From Azospirillum canadense (GTDB lineage Bacteria > Pseudomonadota > Alphaproteobacteria > Azospirillales > Azospirillaceae), in the NCBI RefSeq assembly GCF_025961225.1, contig NZ_JAOQNG010000003.1, positions 62,001 to 126,000 on the forward strand: a DNA stretch of 64,000 nucleotides, given 5' to 3'. Numbering within the stretch: position 1 is the stretch's first letter; each line of letters starts with the position of its first letter. The notes below the pieces were generated by a model. It was not told where the DNA came from, did not search any database, and saw only the letters and a list, made by a program, of their open reading frames with translations. A program made the position numbers and the translations under genes. Shown piece by piece: positions 45,518 through 54,255 of the stretch.

Positions 45518-46984
45518 TCAATCCGCCGTCGTGATGCGAACGGGCGTGCGCTCCGGCCCGCCATCGTCGTCGTTTGCCATGTCGGCGGCGTCGGCCTGAG
45601 CCCGCCGGACCTGAGCCACGGCGCTGCGCGACGCTTGCAGCTCCTCAGTGTAGCGCGCCGGCATGCGTGAGGTTTTCCAGCGGCCGGCCTGCATCAGGCC
45701 GGGCAGGTTGACGCCGGCGGCCAGAAGGTCCTGGGCGGCCCCGACGCGCAAGGAGTGTCCCCCGTACCCAGTGGTGAGCGCCGTCTCCCTGCCCATCCGG
45801 CGCATGACCACGGCACGCACGGCGGCGGGCTGCAGGCGCGCGCCATAGCCACGCCGCGCCAAGGAACGGAACAGAAAGGTGCCGGCGCCGGCCGGACGTC
45901 CGGTGGCCGGATCCACGGCGGCCTCGATCGCCGCGCGCCAGGCGGCGAGCGCCGCCATCGTCTCGGCCGACAACCAGGCGATCGCCCCCTGCCCTTCCTG
46001 GTCGGTCTTCGAGCGCCGGATGCGGATGGTCCCCTCCCCCACCCGCGCCTCCGGATCGCGGGCCGGATCGGCTTCCGTCACATCCTCCCAGCGCAGCGCG
46101 GCGAGTTCATCGGCGCGCGCCAGCGTGTCGCGGCCGACCAGAAGGAGCGCGCAGTCCCGCAGATCGATGAGGCGCGCCGCCGGGCTCCGCGGCTCCGCAT
46201 CGTCCATCGCGGCGAAAATGGCCGCCAGCTCCTTGTTGCCCACCGGCTTTGCCTGACGCTGGCGCACCGTCTTTTCACGGGAATGGGCACGGCGCGCGAG
46301 GGCGACGGGCCAATCGGTGCACGGCGACGGCAGGCCGGCAGCGCGGTGCACCGCGGTGATCGAGCTGAGGTAGCGGCCGATGGTTGCCGGCTTGCGCGTG
46401 GCGCCGACCTCCTCGACGTAGGCCTGCACGGTCTCGGGCGCTGCCGGTAGCCAGGGAACGCCGCGCTGGGCGCACCAGGTCCGGAACAGGCGTAGGTCGC
46501 CGCGCAGGGCCTTCCGCGTGGCCGGCGCGAAGGCGCGCGCGGCCAAGCCATAATAGGCGCGCAAGCGCTCCTCCAACTCGGGAGGCAAATCGGCGTCCGG
46601 GCTTGGCGCGGCCACGGCCGGCAACACCTCCGGGAAGGGGTCGGGCATGCCGAGCAGGGCGTGCCATCGGCGCAGCGCCCAGCGGTGGAGCGCCACGCTG
46701 GAAGGTGCCCGCGTCTTCACATGGGCCAGGTAGGCACCCGCCCGGTTCGCGTCGGCCGGCAGTGCCCCGGTGTTGGGCGCCGTCGCCCGACACCAGCCGA
46801 GGTAGCCGCGGGCCACGCTGAGCAAAGCACGTCGGGAGCCGACGGACAGCGCGGCCAGGGCCTGTTCAGCTGCGGAACGCGCGGCTGCCGTGACGGCCAC
46901 CTCGTAGGCGAAGGGAAAGCCAACGGCCTGGTCGATGGAGGAACGCTCCGCAGGGGAGCGGATAGTAGGCGGGGAACTGGGCAT
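45518..46984 (-). CDS. Tyrosine recombinase/integrase
   Basis: 488 residues. Two helical core-binding-like segments (about 50-120 and 135-225) precede the catalytic domain. Seen: Arg in LARADELAALRWEDV, the GHSLRVGAAQDLLAAGV box with His and Arg, and the tyrosine end WKTSRMPARYTEEL. This arrangement is typical of plasmid and genomic-island recombinases in Azospirillum-type genomes. Its 3' end overlaps the histidine kinase start, an odd pairing. Intact. Confidence 0.92.
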   Translation of the reverse strand: MPSSPPTIRSPAERSSIDQAVGFPFAYEVAVTAAARSAAEQALAALSVGSRRALLSVARGYLGWCRATAPNTGALPADANRAGAYLAHVKTRAPSSVALHRWALRRWHALLGMPDPFPEVLPAVAAPSPDADLPPELEERLRAYYGLAARAFAPATRKALRGDLRLFRTWCAQRGVPWLPAAPETVQAYVEEVGATRKPATIGRYLSSITAVHRAAGLPSPCTDWPVALARRAHSREKTVRQRQAKPVGNKELAAIFAAMDDAEPRSPAARLIDLRDCALLLVGRDTLARADELAALRWEDVTEADPARDPEARVGEGTIRIRRSKTDQEGQGAIAWLSAETMAALAAWRAAIEAAVDPATGRPAGAGTFLFRSLARRGYGARLQPAAVRAVVMRRMGRETALTTGYGGHSLRVGAAQDLLAAGVNLPGLMQAGRWKTSRMPARYTEELQASRSAVAQVRRAQADAADMANDDDGGPERTPVRITTAD

Positions 46985-47406
46985 TGGGTCCGCTACGAGA
47001 TGCTGGCGCTTGAACCTACCTCAGACGCGCGGACGAAAACCACCGTTAAACCACCCATAAGTGCCATTATCGACGGCTAAAAAAACCTCTTCCGATCAGG
47101 ATTTTGCGGCTGTGATGAATGAGGCTGTCATCCCTTCAACTTTGCCTCATCGCCCGCGTGGGCCCCGCTGCCCATTTCTGAAATTGACTGGACTGCACAA
47201 TCATTGGCCCGAGTTGGCGACGAAGTTGATAGGCGTTGACGACGTGCTGCCGGAGTGGATCCCGCTTCAAGCGCCGGGGGTTTCTTCTCCCGCACCGCAT
47301 CACATTGACAACGCTCGTCGAGGCAATGCGCATAATCTGGTTTTGTCCTCAGCCAAACGAGCGCGCCAAAGCTCGTCGGCAGGAGGACGATCATGCCGCG
47401 GCGGTG
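46985..47406. other. Spacer upstream of the recombinase
   Basis: 420 bases without a supported gene, AT-richer near 47020-47110 and with an A7 run near 47080. It must hold the recombinase promoter and could hold its recombination site, but no clear inverted arms were found. Confidence 0.4.
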
Positions 47407-47595
47407 TCAGCCTGGATTAATGGCCGGCCCGCTGTCCACCACGCCGATCAGGTCGGGACGGTCGTTCCTGACCGAGCCAACCTCCTTGCTGACCCGCCAG
47501 ACCAGCATGTACTCACGCGGGTACGGGACCAGCAGCGCCCGCAGCGCGTCAGGGCTGTCTCCCCCGGCCCAGCCAGGCGCTCCACCGGGTGTTAA
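47407..47595 (-). pseudogene. SOS-response-associated peptidase (SRAP/YedK) C-terminal remnant
   Basis: GGDSPDALRALLVPYPREYM then VWRVSKEVGSVRNDRPDLIG closely follow the end of SRAP proteins (L-x-P-Y-P, V-S-x-x-V-x-S-x-R-N-D-x-P). These proteins cross-link to abasic sites through an N-terminal Cys that is absent here. The cassette gene at 47615 replaces the upstream part. Confidence 0.65.
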
Positions 47596-47614
47596 CGCGT
47601 GCGGCGGAGGCGCC

Positions 47615-47821
47615 TCAGGGGACCGGGCGCCAATGCTGCTTGCGGGCGCCCAAAGCATCCACGCTGACGAGGAGTTCGTCGCTGGGCATGCCGTCCTCCA
47701 GGAGCAGACGGGCGTGCGGGAGATGGCCGGGCTTGTCGACGAGGGCGGTGACGACATAGATCTTGGGCGATCCAGCCGTCCGGGTAAAGCGGTCCCCCAT
47801 CTGAACCGAAATGGGTGCCAT
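47615..47821 (-). CDS. Conserved hypothetical protein, cassette copy 2 gene B
   Basis: 68 residues: QMGDRFTRTAGSPKIYVVTA, LVDKPGHLPHARLLLEDGM, SDELLVSVDALGARKQHWRP. Paralogue of the protein at 17585-17803. Here gene A and gene B are separated by 11 bases and the start is an ATG after AGGGGAGGGGAG, whereas copy 1 uses an overlapping GTG. Confidence 0.75.
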   Translation of the reverse strand: MAPISVQMGDRFTRTAGSPKIYVVTALVDKPGHLPHARLLLEDGMPSDELLVSVDALGARKQHWRPVP

Positions 47822-47832
47822 CTCCCCTCCCC

Positions 47833-48165
47833 TTACGGCAGGCCGGCGAGCTCGTCGAGCAGCGGCTGGTACTGGCGGGGCGGCAGCGCCCGCTGGTCCG
47901 CGGCCATGCCGCGCAGCGCCTGGAGGCCCGCCGGCGTGAAGGTCGCCTTGAGCCAGTGCGCGCCGTTGTCCACCAGGGACACCAGGCCACGCTCGATCAT
48001 GCTCTGCACCGCAGCCGCCGGCTTCGGCTGACCCTTGTTCGGGCCGGTCGCCCAGCGCTTGACCAGGATGCCATCGTGGATGGACCGGGCGCTGCTGAAC
48101 CGGACCATGAACTCGCGCCGGATCAGGTCGCGCTCCTTGGGCAGAAACTCGGGCGTGTCGCTCAT
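47833..48165 (-). CDS. Conserved hypothetical protein, cassette copy 2 gene A
   Basis: 110 residues, the same length as its paralogue at 17800-18132 and roughly 88% identical by eye. The shared core is FLPKERDLIRREFM, SARSIHDGILVKRWATGP, AAVQSMIERGLVSLVDNGAH and FTPAGLQALRGMAADQRALP. Substitutions are mostly conservative, which points to selection on protein function after duplication. Possible winged-helix domain (inference). Confidence 0.78.
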   Translation of the reverse strand: MSDTPEFLPKERDLIRREFMVRFSSARSIHDGILVKRWATGPNKGQPKPAAAVQSMIERGLVSLVDNGAHWLKATFTPAGLQALRGMAADQRALPPRQYQPLLDELAGLP

Positions 48166-48479
48166 TGCATCTCACAGGAGTTCGAAAACGGCGCTGAGAT
48201 GTAGCGCGCTCGACCAAGGGAAAGAAGAGGCCCATGTGGGTTGAATGCTCCGCCCGCCGGAAGAGTCCGGCTCCGGTGCTGCCCCGCGCCCTACCCCGGC
48301 CCACGCCGATTATCGACGGTCCGCCGGTCGGTCGTGTTGCGTTCTTCCCGCCGGTCATGAATGATGCCGCCGAAGCGTTTCGGACCTTCTCTGGCGTGGC
48401 GCACGAGCGCGACGATTAAGCGTTCGAGAATGATCCATCGCTCCCCATCGCGGCCCACACCACCGGAGGACCAACGTTC
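48166..48479. other. Upstream region of cassette copy 2
   Basis: Its first 70 bases match the region upstream of copy 1 in patches (TCTCAC, GGCGCTGAGATGTAGCG, GGGAAA). The remainder holds no supported gene; it probably contains the two divergent promoters. Confidence 0.5.
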
Positions 48480-48734
48480 ATGCCCTTTGACAACCCGGCG
48501 AGCAGTCGCGCCCGTCGGCAGTTGCGGTTCGGTAAAGCGGCCCAACAGCAAGCCACGCAGGGAGCCCCGGCGCGAGCGCACCCAAAGGTGAATGGTTCGG
48601 CCGAGCAAAGGCACGCTCAGTGGCTCGCCCGCGCTGGCGAGGCCGAACGAGCCGGCGATGCCGTCGAAGCCGAAACGTGCCGCCAGTACGCGGAGCATTG
48701 GTTTCGCGTGGCTCACGGCCGCAACGAGCCATGA
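48480..48734 (+). CDS. DUF4167-like small protein
   Basis: 84 residues. The C-terminal half GSAEQRHAQWLARAGEAERA then GDAVEAETCRQYAEHWFRV follows the DUF4167 pattern (x-Y-x-K-Y-x-x-L-A-R-x-A-x-x-x-G-D-x-V-x-A-E-x-x-x-Q-x-A-E-H-Y-x-R). The N-terminal half is basic and disordered. GGAGGACC lies before the ATG. The family is alphaproteobacterial, with possible RNA binding (inference). Confidence 0.7.
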   Translation: MPFDNPASSRARRQLRFGKAAQQQATQGAPARAHPKVNGSAEQRHAQWLARAGEAERAGDAVEAETCRQYAEHWFRVAHGRNEP

Positions 48735-48859
48735 GGCTTTGCGGATCCTCCCTTTCGCCACAGTGCCGCGGCCGTGGCCTCCGTTTGCGCGCCCCCTTTG
48801 CGCCGTGGCGATGTCCGCAGAACTTGGCGAGCATAGGGCGACAACAACTGGAGGATACC

Positions 48860-49072
48860 ATGGACCATCCGCGCAGGCTCGCCGCTCTCGTTGATGATCT
48901 GGCCGTCATCCATCAGTCGCTTGATCAATGGCGCGAGGCGCTGGCCGTCCAAGGGTTGCCCTACGAGGTGCGGCATTATGTGCTCGAACAAATCGATGTG
49001 GCGAGTCTGGCCCTCGGCCGGGCGCGCCAGGTCGCAGCCCGTGTTGGTTCGGATAACGGCCGCAACGCGTAG
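48860..49072 (+). CDS. Hypothetical helical protein
   Basis: 70 residues: PRRLAALVDDLAVIHQSLDQ, WREALAVQGLPYEVRHYVLE, QIDVASLALGRARQVAARV. All-helical prediction, no family recognised. GGAGG lies six bases before the ATG. Follows the DUF4167-like gene by 125 bases on the same strand. Confidence 0.6.
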   Translation: MDHPRRLAALVDDLAVIHQSLDQWREALAVQGLPYEVRHYVLEQIDVASLALGRARQVAARVGSDNGRNA

Positions 49073-49196
49073 CGCGGGCAAATCCTGGTGTGACCCAAGG
49101 CGGTTCGGGGCACGACCAACGACGATTCATTCCACCGGCAGTCTCGATCCAAGGCTCGCGCCATCTTGCTGCGTCAGCAGCGCTGGCCCGACACCA

Positions 49197-50159
49197 TCAG
49201 GTTTCGCTCAGACGGTCCACGACGTCCGGCACGATGGCCTCCACCGGCGTCGGCGTGATCGAAAGCTCGCGCAGACCGGGCCACACGCCGGAAGCAATCG
49301 TATCGTGCCGCAGGAGTTCGATCTGGTGGCGCGTCAGCGGCGCTCCGGGCAGACGTTCGGCGATCAAGGCCACAGCCTGCCACACGGCGAACGGCAGCGG
49401 CACGGGCCTGTGGCGAGCGCCAAGCGCTTCGGCGAGGGATTGGAGAAGCTCCCGGTAGGTGTAGACGCGCGGACCGCCCAATTCGTAGCAGCCGTCCGCC
49501 GCGCCGGCCGGATCGTCCAGCACGCAGGCGATCGCTTCCGCGACATCGTCCACATAAACCGGCTGCAGCTTGGTCCGACCGCTGCCGAACAGCGGGAAAA
49601 CGGGCAGTACCCGGATCAATTTTATGAGGTTTGTCAGAAACGCGTCATCGTTGCCGAACATGACCGCCGGGCGGACCAGCGTCGCAGTGCCGAACGCCTC
49701 CACCACCACCCGTTCGCCGCTCCCGCGCGCTCGAATGTACGACGCGGGTGAACGCGCGTCGGCCCCGATGCCTGAGATGTGCACCAGCCGCTGCACACCA
49801 GCAAGGCCCGCATGCCGGGCAATGCGGGCCGCCCCCTCAATGTGCACCGCGGCAAAGGTGTCTCGGCCGCCCTCGACGTACAAGCTGACTGCATTGACCA
49901 CGCCATAGGCGCCCGCGAGCGTTGCCGCGATTGTCGTCTCATCCTGCACATCCGCTGCCACCGCCTGGAGGTCTGGCCGGTCGGTCGGGATCAACGCCCG
50001 GGTCCGCTCCGGATGGCGCGAAGCGGCCCGCACCGCAAACCCGCGCGCCAAGAGATGGCGCACCACGCGGCGGCCGAGAAAGCCGGTCCCGCCGAATACG
50101 GTGACAAGCCGGCGGCGGTCCGGCGCAGGCTGTTCCCTGTGGCCCTCCATGGCGATCAT
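49197..50159 (-). CDS. NAD(P)-dependent epimerase / complex I NDUFA9-like protein
   Basis: 320 residues. Extended short-chain dehydrogenase: nucleotide motif VTVFGGTGFLGRRVVRHLLA, then NAVSLYVEGG, VHISGIGADARSPASYIRAR (atypical, no YxxxK catalytic pair) and KLQPVYVDDVAEAI. This is the pattern of NDUFA9-like proteins that bind NAD(P)H without strong catalysis, possibly tied to complex I or quinone metabolism. Start chosen at 50159, preceded by GGAG. Confidence 0.88.
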   Translation of the reverse strand: MIAMEGHREQPAPDRRRLVTVFGGTGFLGRRVVRHLLARGFAVRAASRHPERTRALIPTDRPDLQAVAADVQDETTIAATLAGAYGVVNAVSLYVEGGRDTFAAVHIEGAARIARHAGLAGVQRLVHISGIGADARSPASYIRARGSGERVVVEAFGTATLVRPAVMFGNDDAFLTNLIKLIRVLPVFPLFGSGRTKLQPVYVDDVAEAIACVLDDPAGAADGCYELGGPRVYTYRELLQSLAEALGARHRPVPLPFAVWQAVALIAERLPGAPLTRHQIELLRHDTIASGVWPGLRELSITPTPVEAIVPDVVDRLSET

Positions 50160-50288
50160 GCCGGAGACTCCGCACCGCTCCAATGCTCAGGACTCTCTCG
50201 CTCACAGCCGACAGACTTCTGTGAGCCCATCGCAACAGTCGACACTCATCATCCCTGCGGCCGTCGTCGGGCCCTTGGTTCTGACCGG

Positions 50289-50540
50289 TCAGGCGAAGGT
50301 CAAAAGCTGATCGATGGTGCTTTTGTAGATGGCGTCGGCCTCGATCACCTGTTGCTGGTTGGCGGCGGGGACCTCCGCGCTCCAGGCGACGAGCGTTGCC
50401 CCGGACGTGCTCACCACGACAATCCTCCAGCGGATCACCTCATCGCCGCCGGTGACGACCTGGCGCTCATGCTCGACGGCGCCGATCGCCTCAATCCGGA
50501 CGATCTTGCCAGGGGCGATCTGATGGCGGTCACGCGTCAC
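50289..50540 (-). CDS. Hypothetical protein, third gene of DUF6745 operon
   Basis: 83 residues: GKIVRIEAIGAVEHERQVVT, GGDEVIRWRIVVVSTSGATL, EADAIYKSTIDQLLTFA. Predicted beta-rich with a C-terminal helix. No family recognised. It begins 12 bases after the stop of the DUF6745 gene on the same strand, so it belongs to that operon. Confidence 0.65.
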   Translation of the reverse strand: MTRDRHQIAPGKIVRIEAIGAVEHERQVVTGGDEVIRWRIVVVSTSGATLVAWSAEVPAANQQQVIEADAIYKSTIDQLLTFA

Positions 50541-50552
50541 CTCCGTTCTGGT

Positions 50553-51866
50553 TCAGGCCTCGCGCACCGGTTGGTACGCGTCAGCATCGAGGCCGAATGT
50601 CCACGCGACGCCGGCGCGTGGCGTTGTGGTCGCTGGTGGGACCCGCAGCCAGTAGGCCCGGCGCCGCCCATCGGGCTCCGGCGTGGAATTCAGCACCCGC
50701 ACCATCACCAAAGGCTCACCATCGAAATCCCACGCGCGCCACAGTTCACCAACCGGATCCGCGGCAAGCTTGTGGCCGCCAAGCGCACGCATCAGGCGCT
50801 CAGGACCGAAGCATTCGATGAGGACGCGGCGCAGAGCGGCGCTGAGCCCCTGCTGAAGGTCGTCGATCGACAGCCGCGCCAGATCCAGATCAATGGCGCC
50901 CCCGACCTCGCCGTCGACGGCCAGCAGCACGCTGCCATCCGCCCAGCGGACCGCCGCGCCGGCGCCGTTGTGCAGAAGCCCCCGTTCATTCCCATGGGCT
51001 TCCACCGGTCGCGCCAGCACCAGGGCCACGTGGCGGTAAGCCCACAGCACGTCAGCGTGGCGCAACAGGGCCAACGCGGCATCACCGATGGCGGATGAGG
51101 GGCGATCCGCAGCCCCCGGAGATCGGCAATGGTCAAACAGAGCCCGGATCGGGCACTCCGGCGCGGGCGTCACCTGTCGCAGGACGTGCGCCAGGGCCGG
51201 GCGCAGCATGAGATGGTGCTTGAGCGTCTCCACCGGGAAGGAGGACTGCGCCGGCAACGCCCGGATCAGCAGGCGGTCAATGCGGGGTGCAACCAAGCGC
51301 CCGAAGCGGCAGGGAAACCGCGTCGCGCCGCCCAATGGACAACCGAAGAGACCGGCCACGGCGAGCGCGCTCAGAACCCCACCAATGAGGCTGAGGCTGC
51401 CGCCATAATAAACCGCGGCGGGGACAATGGCCGCCGCCGCGAGCAGAAGCGCAGAATGGGCGCTCAGGCCGGCGATCACGCCGCGCACAGAACGTTGGCC
51501 ATGACCGGGAAGCCCTCCAATGAGGCTGGCGAGCGCCAGGACCATAGTGCTGCCGATCCACGGGGTGGCGGAAATGCCACCGCTCGCAAGGTCAATCGCC
51601 AGCGGTTTGCACCAGCCGATGAGACCGATCACGAGACCAAGTACCATCGCCATCCACAGCAGCCAACGGCGCCAACTGATCCACTCCAGCGCGCGTTGCG
51701 CCTCCCTCGGTCCGGCAAGCCACACGATGGACCGCGGCGGGGCAAGGCCCGCGGCGATATAGAGGTCGCGAACGCTCCATTCGGCCTGCTTACGATCCCT
51801 ATGCCCGGACCCTACCTGGGGCTCGCGCATTCGCCCGGCCAGGACCGCGTGACCCGGCTCATCCAT
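50553..51866 (-). CDS. DUF6745-type protein with four membrane segments
   Basis: 437 residues. The N-terminal block SVRDLYIAAGLAPPRSIVWL and the C-terminal block VMVRVLNSTPEPDGRRRAYW, then AGVAWTFGLDADAY are the conserved ends of DUF6745 proteins. Between them four hydrophobic stretches (about residues 67-87, 103-120, 137-155 and 157-175) suggest a membrane insertion. LRHADVLWAYRHVALVLARP follows. No enzymatic motif is recognised. Start at 51866; genes on either side lie 28 and 12 bases away, so three genes form one unit. Confidence 0.8.
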   Translation of the reverse strand: MDEPGHAVLAGRMREPQVGSGHRDRKQAEWSVRDLYIAAGLAPPRSIVWLAGPREAQRALEWISWRRWLLWMAMVLGLVIGLIGWCKPLAIDLASGGISATPWIGSTMVLALASLIGGLPGHGQRSVRGVIAGLSAHSALLLAAAAIVPAAVYYGGSLSLIGGVLSALAVAGLFGCPLGGATRFPCRFGRLVAPRIDRLLIRALPAQSSFPVETLKHHLMLRPALAHVLRQVTPAPECPIRALFDHCRSPGAADRPSSAIGDAALALLRHADVLWAYRHVALVLARPVEAHGNERGLLHNGAGAAVRWADGSVLLAVDGEVGGAIDLDLARLSIDDLQQGLSAALRRVLIECFGPERLMRALGGHKLAADPVGELWRAWDFDGEPLVMVRVLNSTPEPDGRRRAYWLRVPPATTTPRAGVAWTFGLDADAYQPVREA

Positions 51867-51894
51867 GCTCCGCTCCAACGCTCGAGCTGACCGC

Positions 51895-52227
51895 TTAGTC
51901 AGCGACCCGGCCGGCCTGGGCGCGCGGCCGGTATTCGCGCTGCTGGCGGACCTCGTACAAGCCGGGCTCGACGAGGATCGCGGCATGCTCTTCGTGCTGC
52001 AGGGCGACCGGGCCGGGGCCGTGCACTTGAATGAACCCGCGCCCGGTTTCGTCCTCGCGGAAGAAGCGCACGCGCTCGGCCGCCATGCCGTGGGCATGTC
52101 CGGTTGTTTCGCCGTGCGCCAGGATCACGCGGTCGCGCGTGGGTTCGAGAAGTCGGGCCCCCGTGGGCAAGTGGTCGGACGCGACGAGAAGCACGTCGCC
52201 CTGGCGGTACTGCTTTGCGTGAGGCAT
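51895..52227 (-). CDS. His-rich beta protein, first gene of DUF6745 operon
   Basis: 110 residues: YRQGDVLLVASDHLPTGARL, RVILAHGETTGHAHGMAAER, FIQVHGPGPVALQHEEHAAI, LVEPGLYEVRQQREYRPRAQ. Two His clusters (HGETTGHAH, QHEEH) could bind a metal in a cupin-like barrel (inference). I recall close relatives as common neighbours of DUF6745 genes in distant bacteria. Starts at an ATG after GGAGG (read on the minus strand). Confidence 0.75.
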   Translation of the reverse strand: MPHAKQYRQGDVLLVASDHLPTGARLLEPTRDRVILAHGETTGHAHGMAAERVRFFREDETGRGFIQVHGPGPVALQHEEHAAILVEPGLYEVRQQREYRPRAQAGRVAD

Positions 52228-52626
52228 CGTCGGCCTCCTGGCTTGATCGGCGCTGGTGCGCCACGGAAACCGTCGCGATTATAAATCGTGCCGCCGTCAA
52301 TGGGGGATTGGCGCGGATGGGCATGCCTGTCGGTTCTACAGCACCCGTGCCCTTTGCCCGGAGCACCGCTCCGTCGCCTCCCGTTTTGCACCGCCGACGG
52401 GCGGGCTGCAGAAGACGATAAGCTCCTTCGTGACGGCGTCGCTTTCGACATTCGACCAAATATTGTCGGATGCCGAGGTTTTTGGCGCCCAAAAAGGAGT
52501 GATGCACCTACGCGACGGGCTTGAACATCATTCTCCGCCGCTGTGCCAGCGCCAGATACCTGCATGTTCTTTGGAATGATGCTTTATCGGAGTGCTTAAT
52601 GGGAGCTTCTCTTGAGGGAGGAAGCC
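52228..52626. other. Divergent promoter region
   Basis: 400 bases between the DUF6745 operon (leftward) and the zinc-ribbon gene (rightward). No supported gene or repeat. Confidence 0.4.
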
Positions 52627-52863
52627 ATGCTCCATCATGCTGTCCTGATCAGTGATGCGCTGAGAACAGCGAGCGCTGAAGGCCGTCTCAGAGACACACT
52701 GATTCCGGCTATGTTTGGCTGTCCTGAGTGCCACACGGCGTGGGTTATCGCCTCGCCTGATCCACTCGGTTCCTGTCGAGATTGTGGACAGCCTTTGGCC
52801 GTGCTTTCGACTGCGCAAGCCTCCGCCGTCTTTTTTGAAAATAGGTTGGCGTCCATGGCCCAA
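52627..52863 (+). pseudogene. Zinc-ribbon hypothetical protein truncated by IS701 copy 2
   Basis: 79 residues before the IS: MLHHAVLISDALRTASAEGR, FGCPECHTAWVIASPDPLGS, CRDCGQPLAVLSTAQASAVF. Two Cys pairs (CPEC, CRDC) form a zinc ribbon. GGGAGGAAGCC precedes the ATG. The frame continues into the IS and has no own stop, and no matching continuation is seen beyond 54255. Confidence 0.6.
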
Positions 52864-54255
52864 TACTACAGCGGGGATTTACCGGTTTGGGTACGGCGCC
52901 TCCAATGGAACTGGCGTGCGCGTTGCTGGTGTTGGCGCCGCCAGACGGACCAAGCGATAACGACGGTGGGTTCGGGCCGCGGCAGGCCGATCCAGGATGC
53001 AAGCAGGCGGCGGATTTCCGGCACGGTGAGGGGCAGCAAATCGGCCGACAGATCGACGCGCTCCTCGCCCCCCGATAGCCGCCGCTCGGGCGACGGTGAG
53101 AAAGGCCAAGGCGAACATGGCCAGCGTGACGTGGCGGTGCCACGCCGTCCAGGTGCGCACCTCGTACTGGTCCAGCCCCACCTCGCCCTTGGCGGCTTCG
53201 AAACACGCCTCCACCGTCCAGCGTGTGCCCGCGATCCGCACCAGTGTCAGCAACGGCGTGCCCTCCGGCGCAAAGGTCAAATAGTAGGTCAGCTTGTCCG
53301 GTTCCGCGATCGAGCGGCGCACCAGCAGGCCACGGCTCCAGCCCGCGCGCAGTGACGGATAGCTCTTGTACGCCCAGTCGTAGAGCCGCGGGCCCTTGGC
53401 CCCATCGCCGGCGCTCAGTCGCTGCCAGTCGCAAGCCCCTACGCGGGCGACGGCCCGCTCCTTGACCGTATCAAAACCGAGCGGCGCCCGTTGTTTGCTG
53501 GTGACCGCCAGGACATAGCCAATCGGTTGCCGTTCCAACCACAGCCGCAGCGCGTAGTCGCCGCCGTACACGCTGTCGGCCGTCACCCAGGCGCAGGGCA
53601 CCCCCGCCGCAACGGCGCGCTCCAGCATCGCCCGGCCCTGCTTCGGTTTGGTGGCAAAGCCCACCTCCTCCGGCACCCCGGCCAGACGCCGGCGTTCGGC
53701 ATCCGCCGTCCACTCCTCCGGCAAGTACAGCGCGCGATCAATCAACGCCCGGCCGCGGCGGCTGGCATAGCTCAGGAACACGGCGACCTGACAGTTCTCG
53801 GTACGCCCGGCGGTGCCGCAGTACTGGCGTTTGACGCCGACCGAGCGGGTGCCCTTCTTGAGAAAACCGGTCTCGTCGAGCACCAGGACAGCGTCGGCAT
53901 CCCCCAGGTGCTCAACCACATAAGCTTGCAGGTCATCGCGCACCGCCTCGGCGTCCCAGCGGGCGCGACCAAGGAAGTCGTGCAGGGCGTCCGGCGTGCG
54001 ATCGCCGGCGGCTTCCGCCAGATGCCAGCCGTTCTTGCGCTCCAGAGGGGCCAGAAGACCGCGCAAATACGTCAGTGCCCGCTGACGCGCCTCCAGGCGA
54101 CGAAAGCGGGGCGCAAGCTGCTCCACCAGATGCTCCAGCGCGCTCGCCCATCGTTCCGCTTCAGCAATGGTCGTCATCCGTGGACCCTCCCTACTGATCC
54201 ACGCTTAACAGTCGGCGCCGCTCAAACTCACCTTCGGATAATCCCCGCTGTAGTA
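52864..54255 (-). mobile_element. IS701-family element, copy 2, unmatched flanks
   Basis: 1392 bp, the inverse of copy 1 at 30716-32107. The right end is followed by CTAG, but the left end is preceded by CCAA, so the target duplication is missing on the left. This fits an IS-adjacent deletion that also cut the zinc-ribbon gene. Confidence 0.9.
52879..54177 (-). CDS. IS701-family transposase, copy 2
   Basis: 432 residues, identical to copy 1 at 30794-32092 including the same six-G run and out-of-frame C-terminus. The identity shows very recent duplication, or gene conversion between the copies. Confidence 0.88.
   Translation of the reverse strand: MTTIAEAERWASALEHLVEQLAPRFRRLEARQRALTYLRGLLAPLERKNGWHLAEAAGDRTPDALHDFLGRARWDAEAVRDDLQAYVVEHLGDADAVLVLDETGFLKKGTRSVGVKRQYCGTAGRTENCQVAVFLSYASRRGRALIDRALYLPEEWTADAERRRLAGVPEEVGFATKPKQGRAMLERAVAAGVPCAWVTADSVYGGDYALRLWLERQPIGYVLAVTSKQRAPLGFDTVKERAVARVGACDWQRLSAGDGAKGPRLYDWAYKSYPSLRAGWSRGLLVRRSIAEPDKLTYYLTFAPEGTPLLTLVRIAGTRWTVEACFEAAKGEVGLDQYEVRTWTAWHRHVTLAMFALAFLTVARAAAIGGRGARRSVGRFAAPHRAGNPPPACILDRPAAARTHRRYRLVRLAAPTPATRTPVPLEAPYPNR

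Noticed and set aside
43758..45599. 613-codon plus-strand frame opposite the histidine kinase
   Set aside because: The kinase shows all expected motifs; the opposite frame is a GC shadow.
47061..47420. 119-codon plus-strand frame after the recombinase start
   Set aside because: Composition is not protein-like and it overlaps the SRAP remnant on the other strand.
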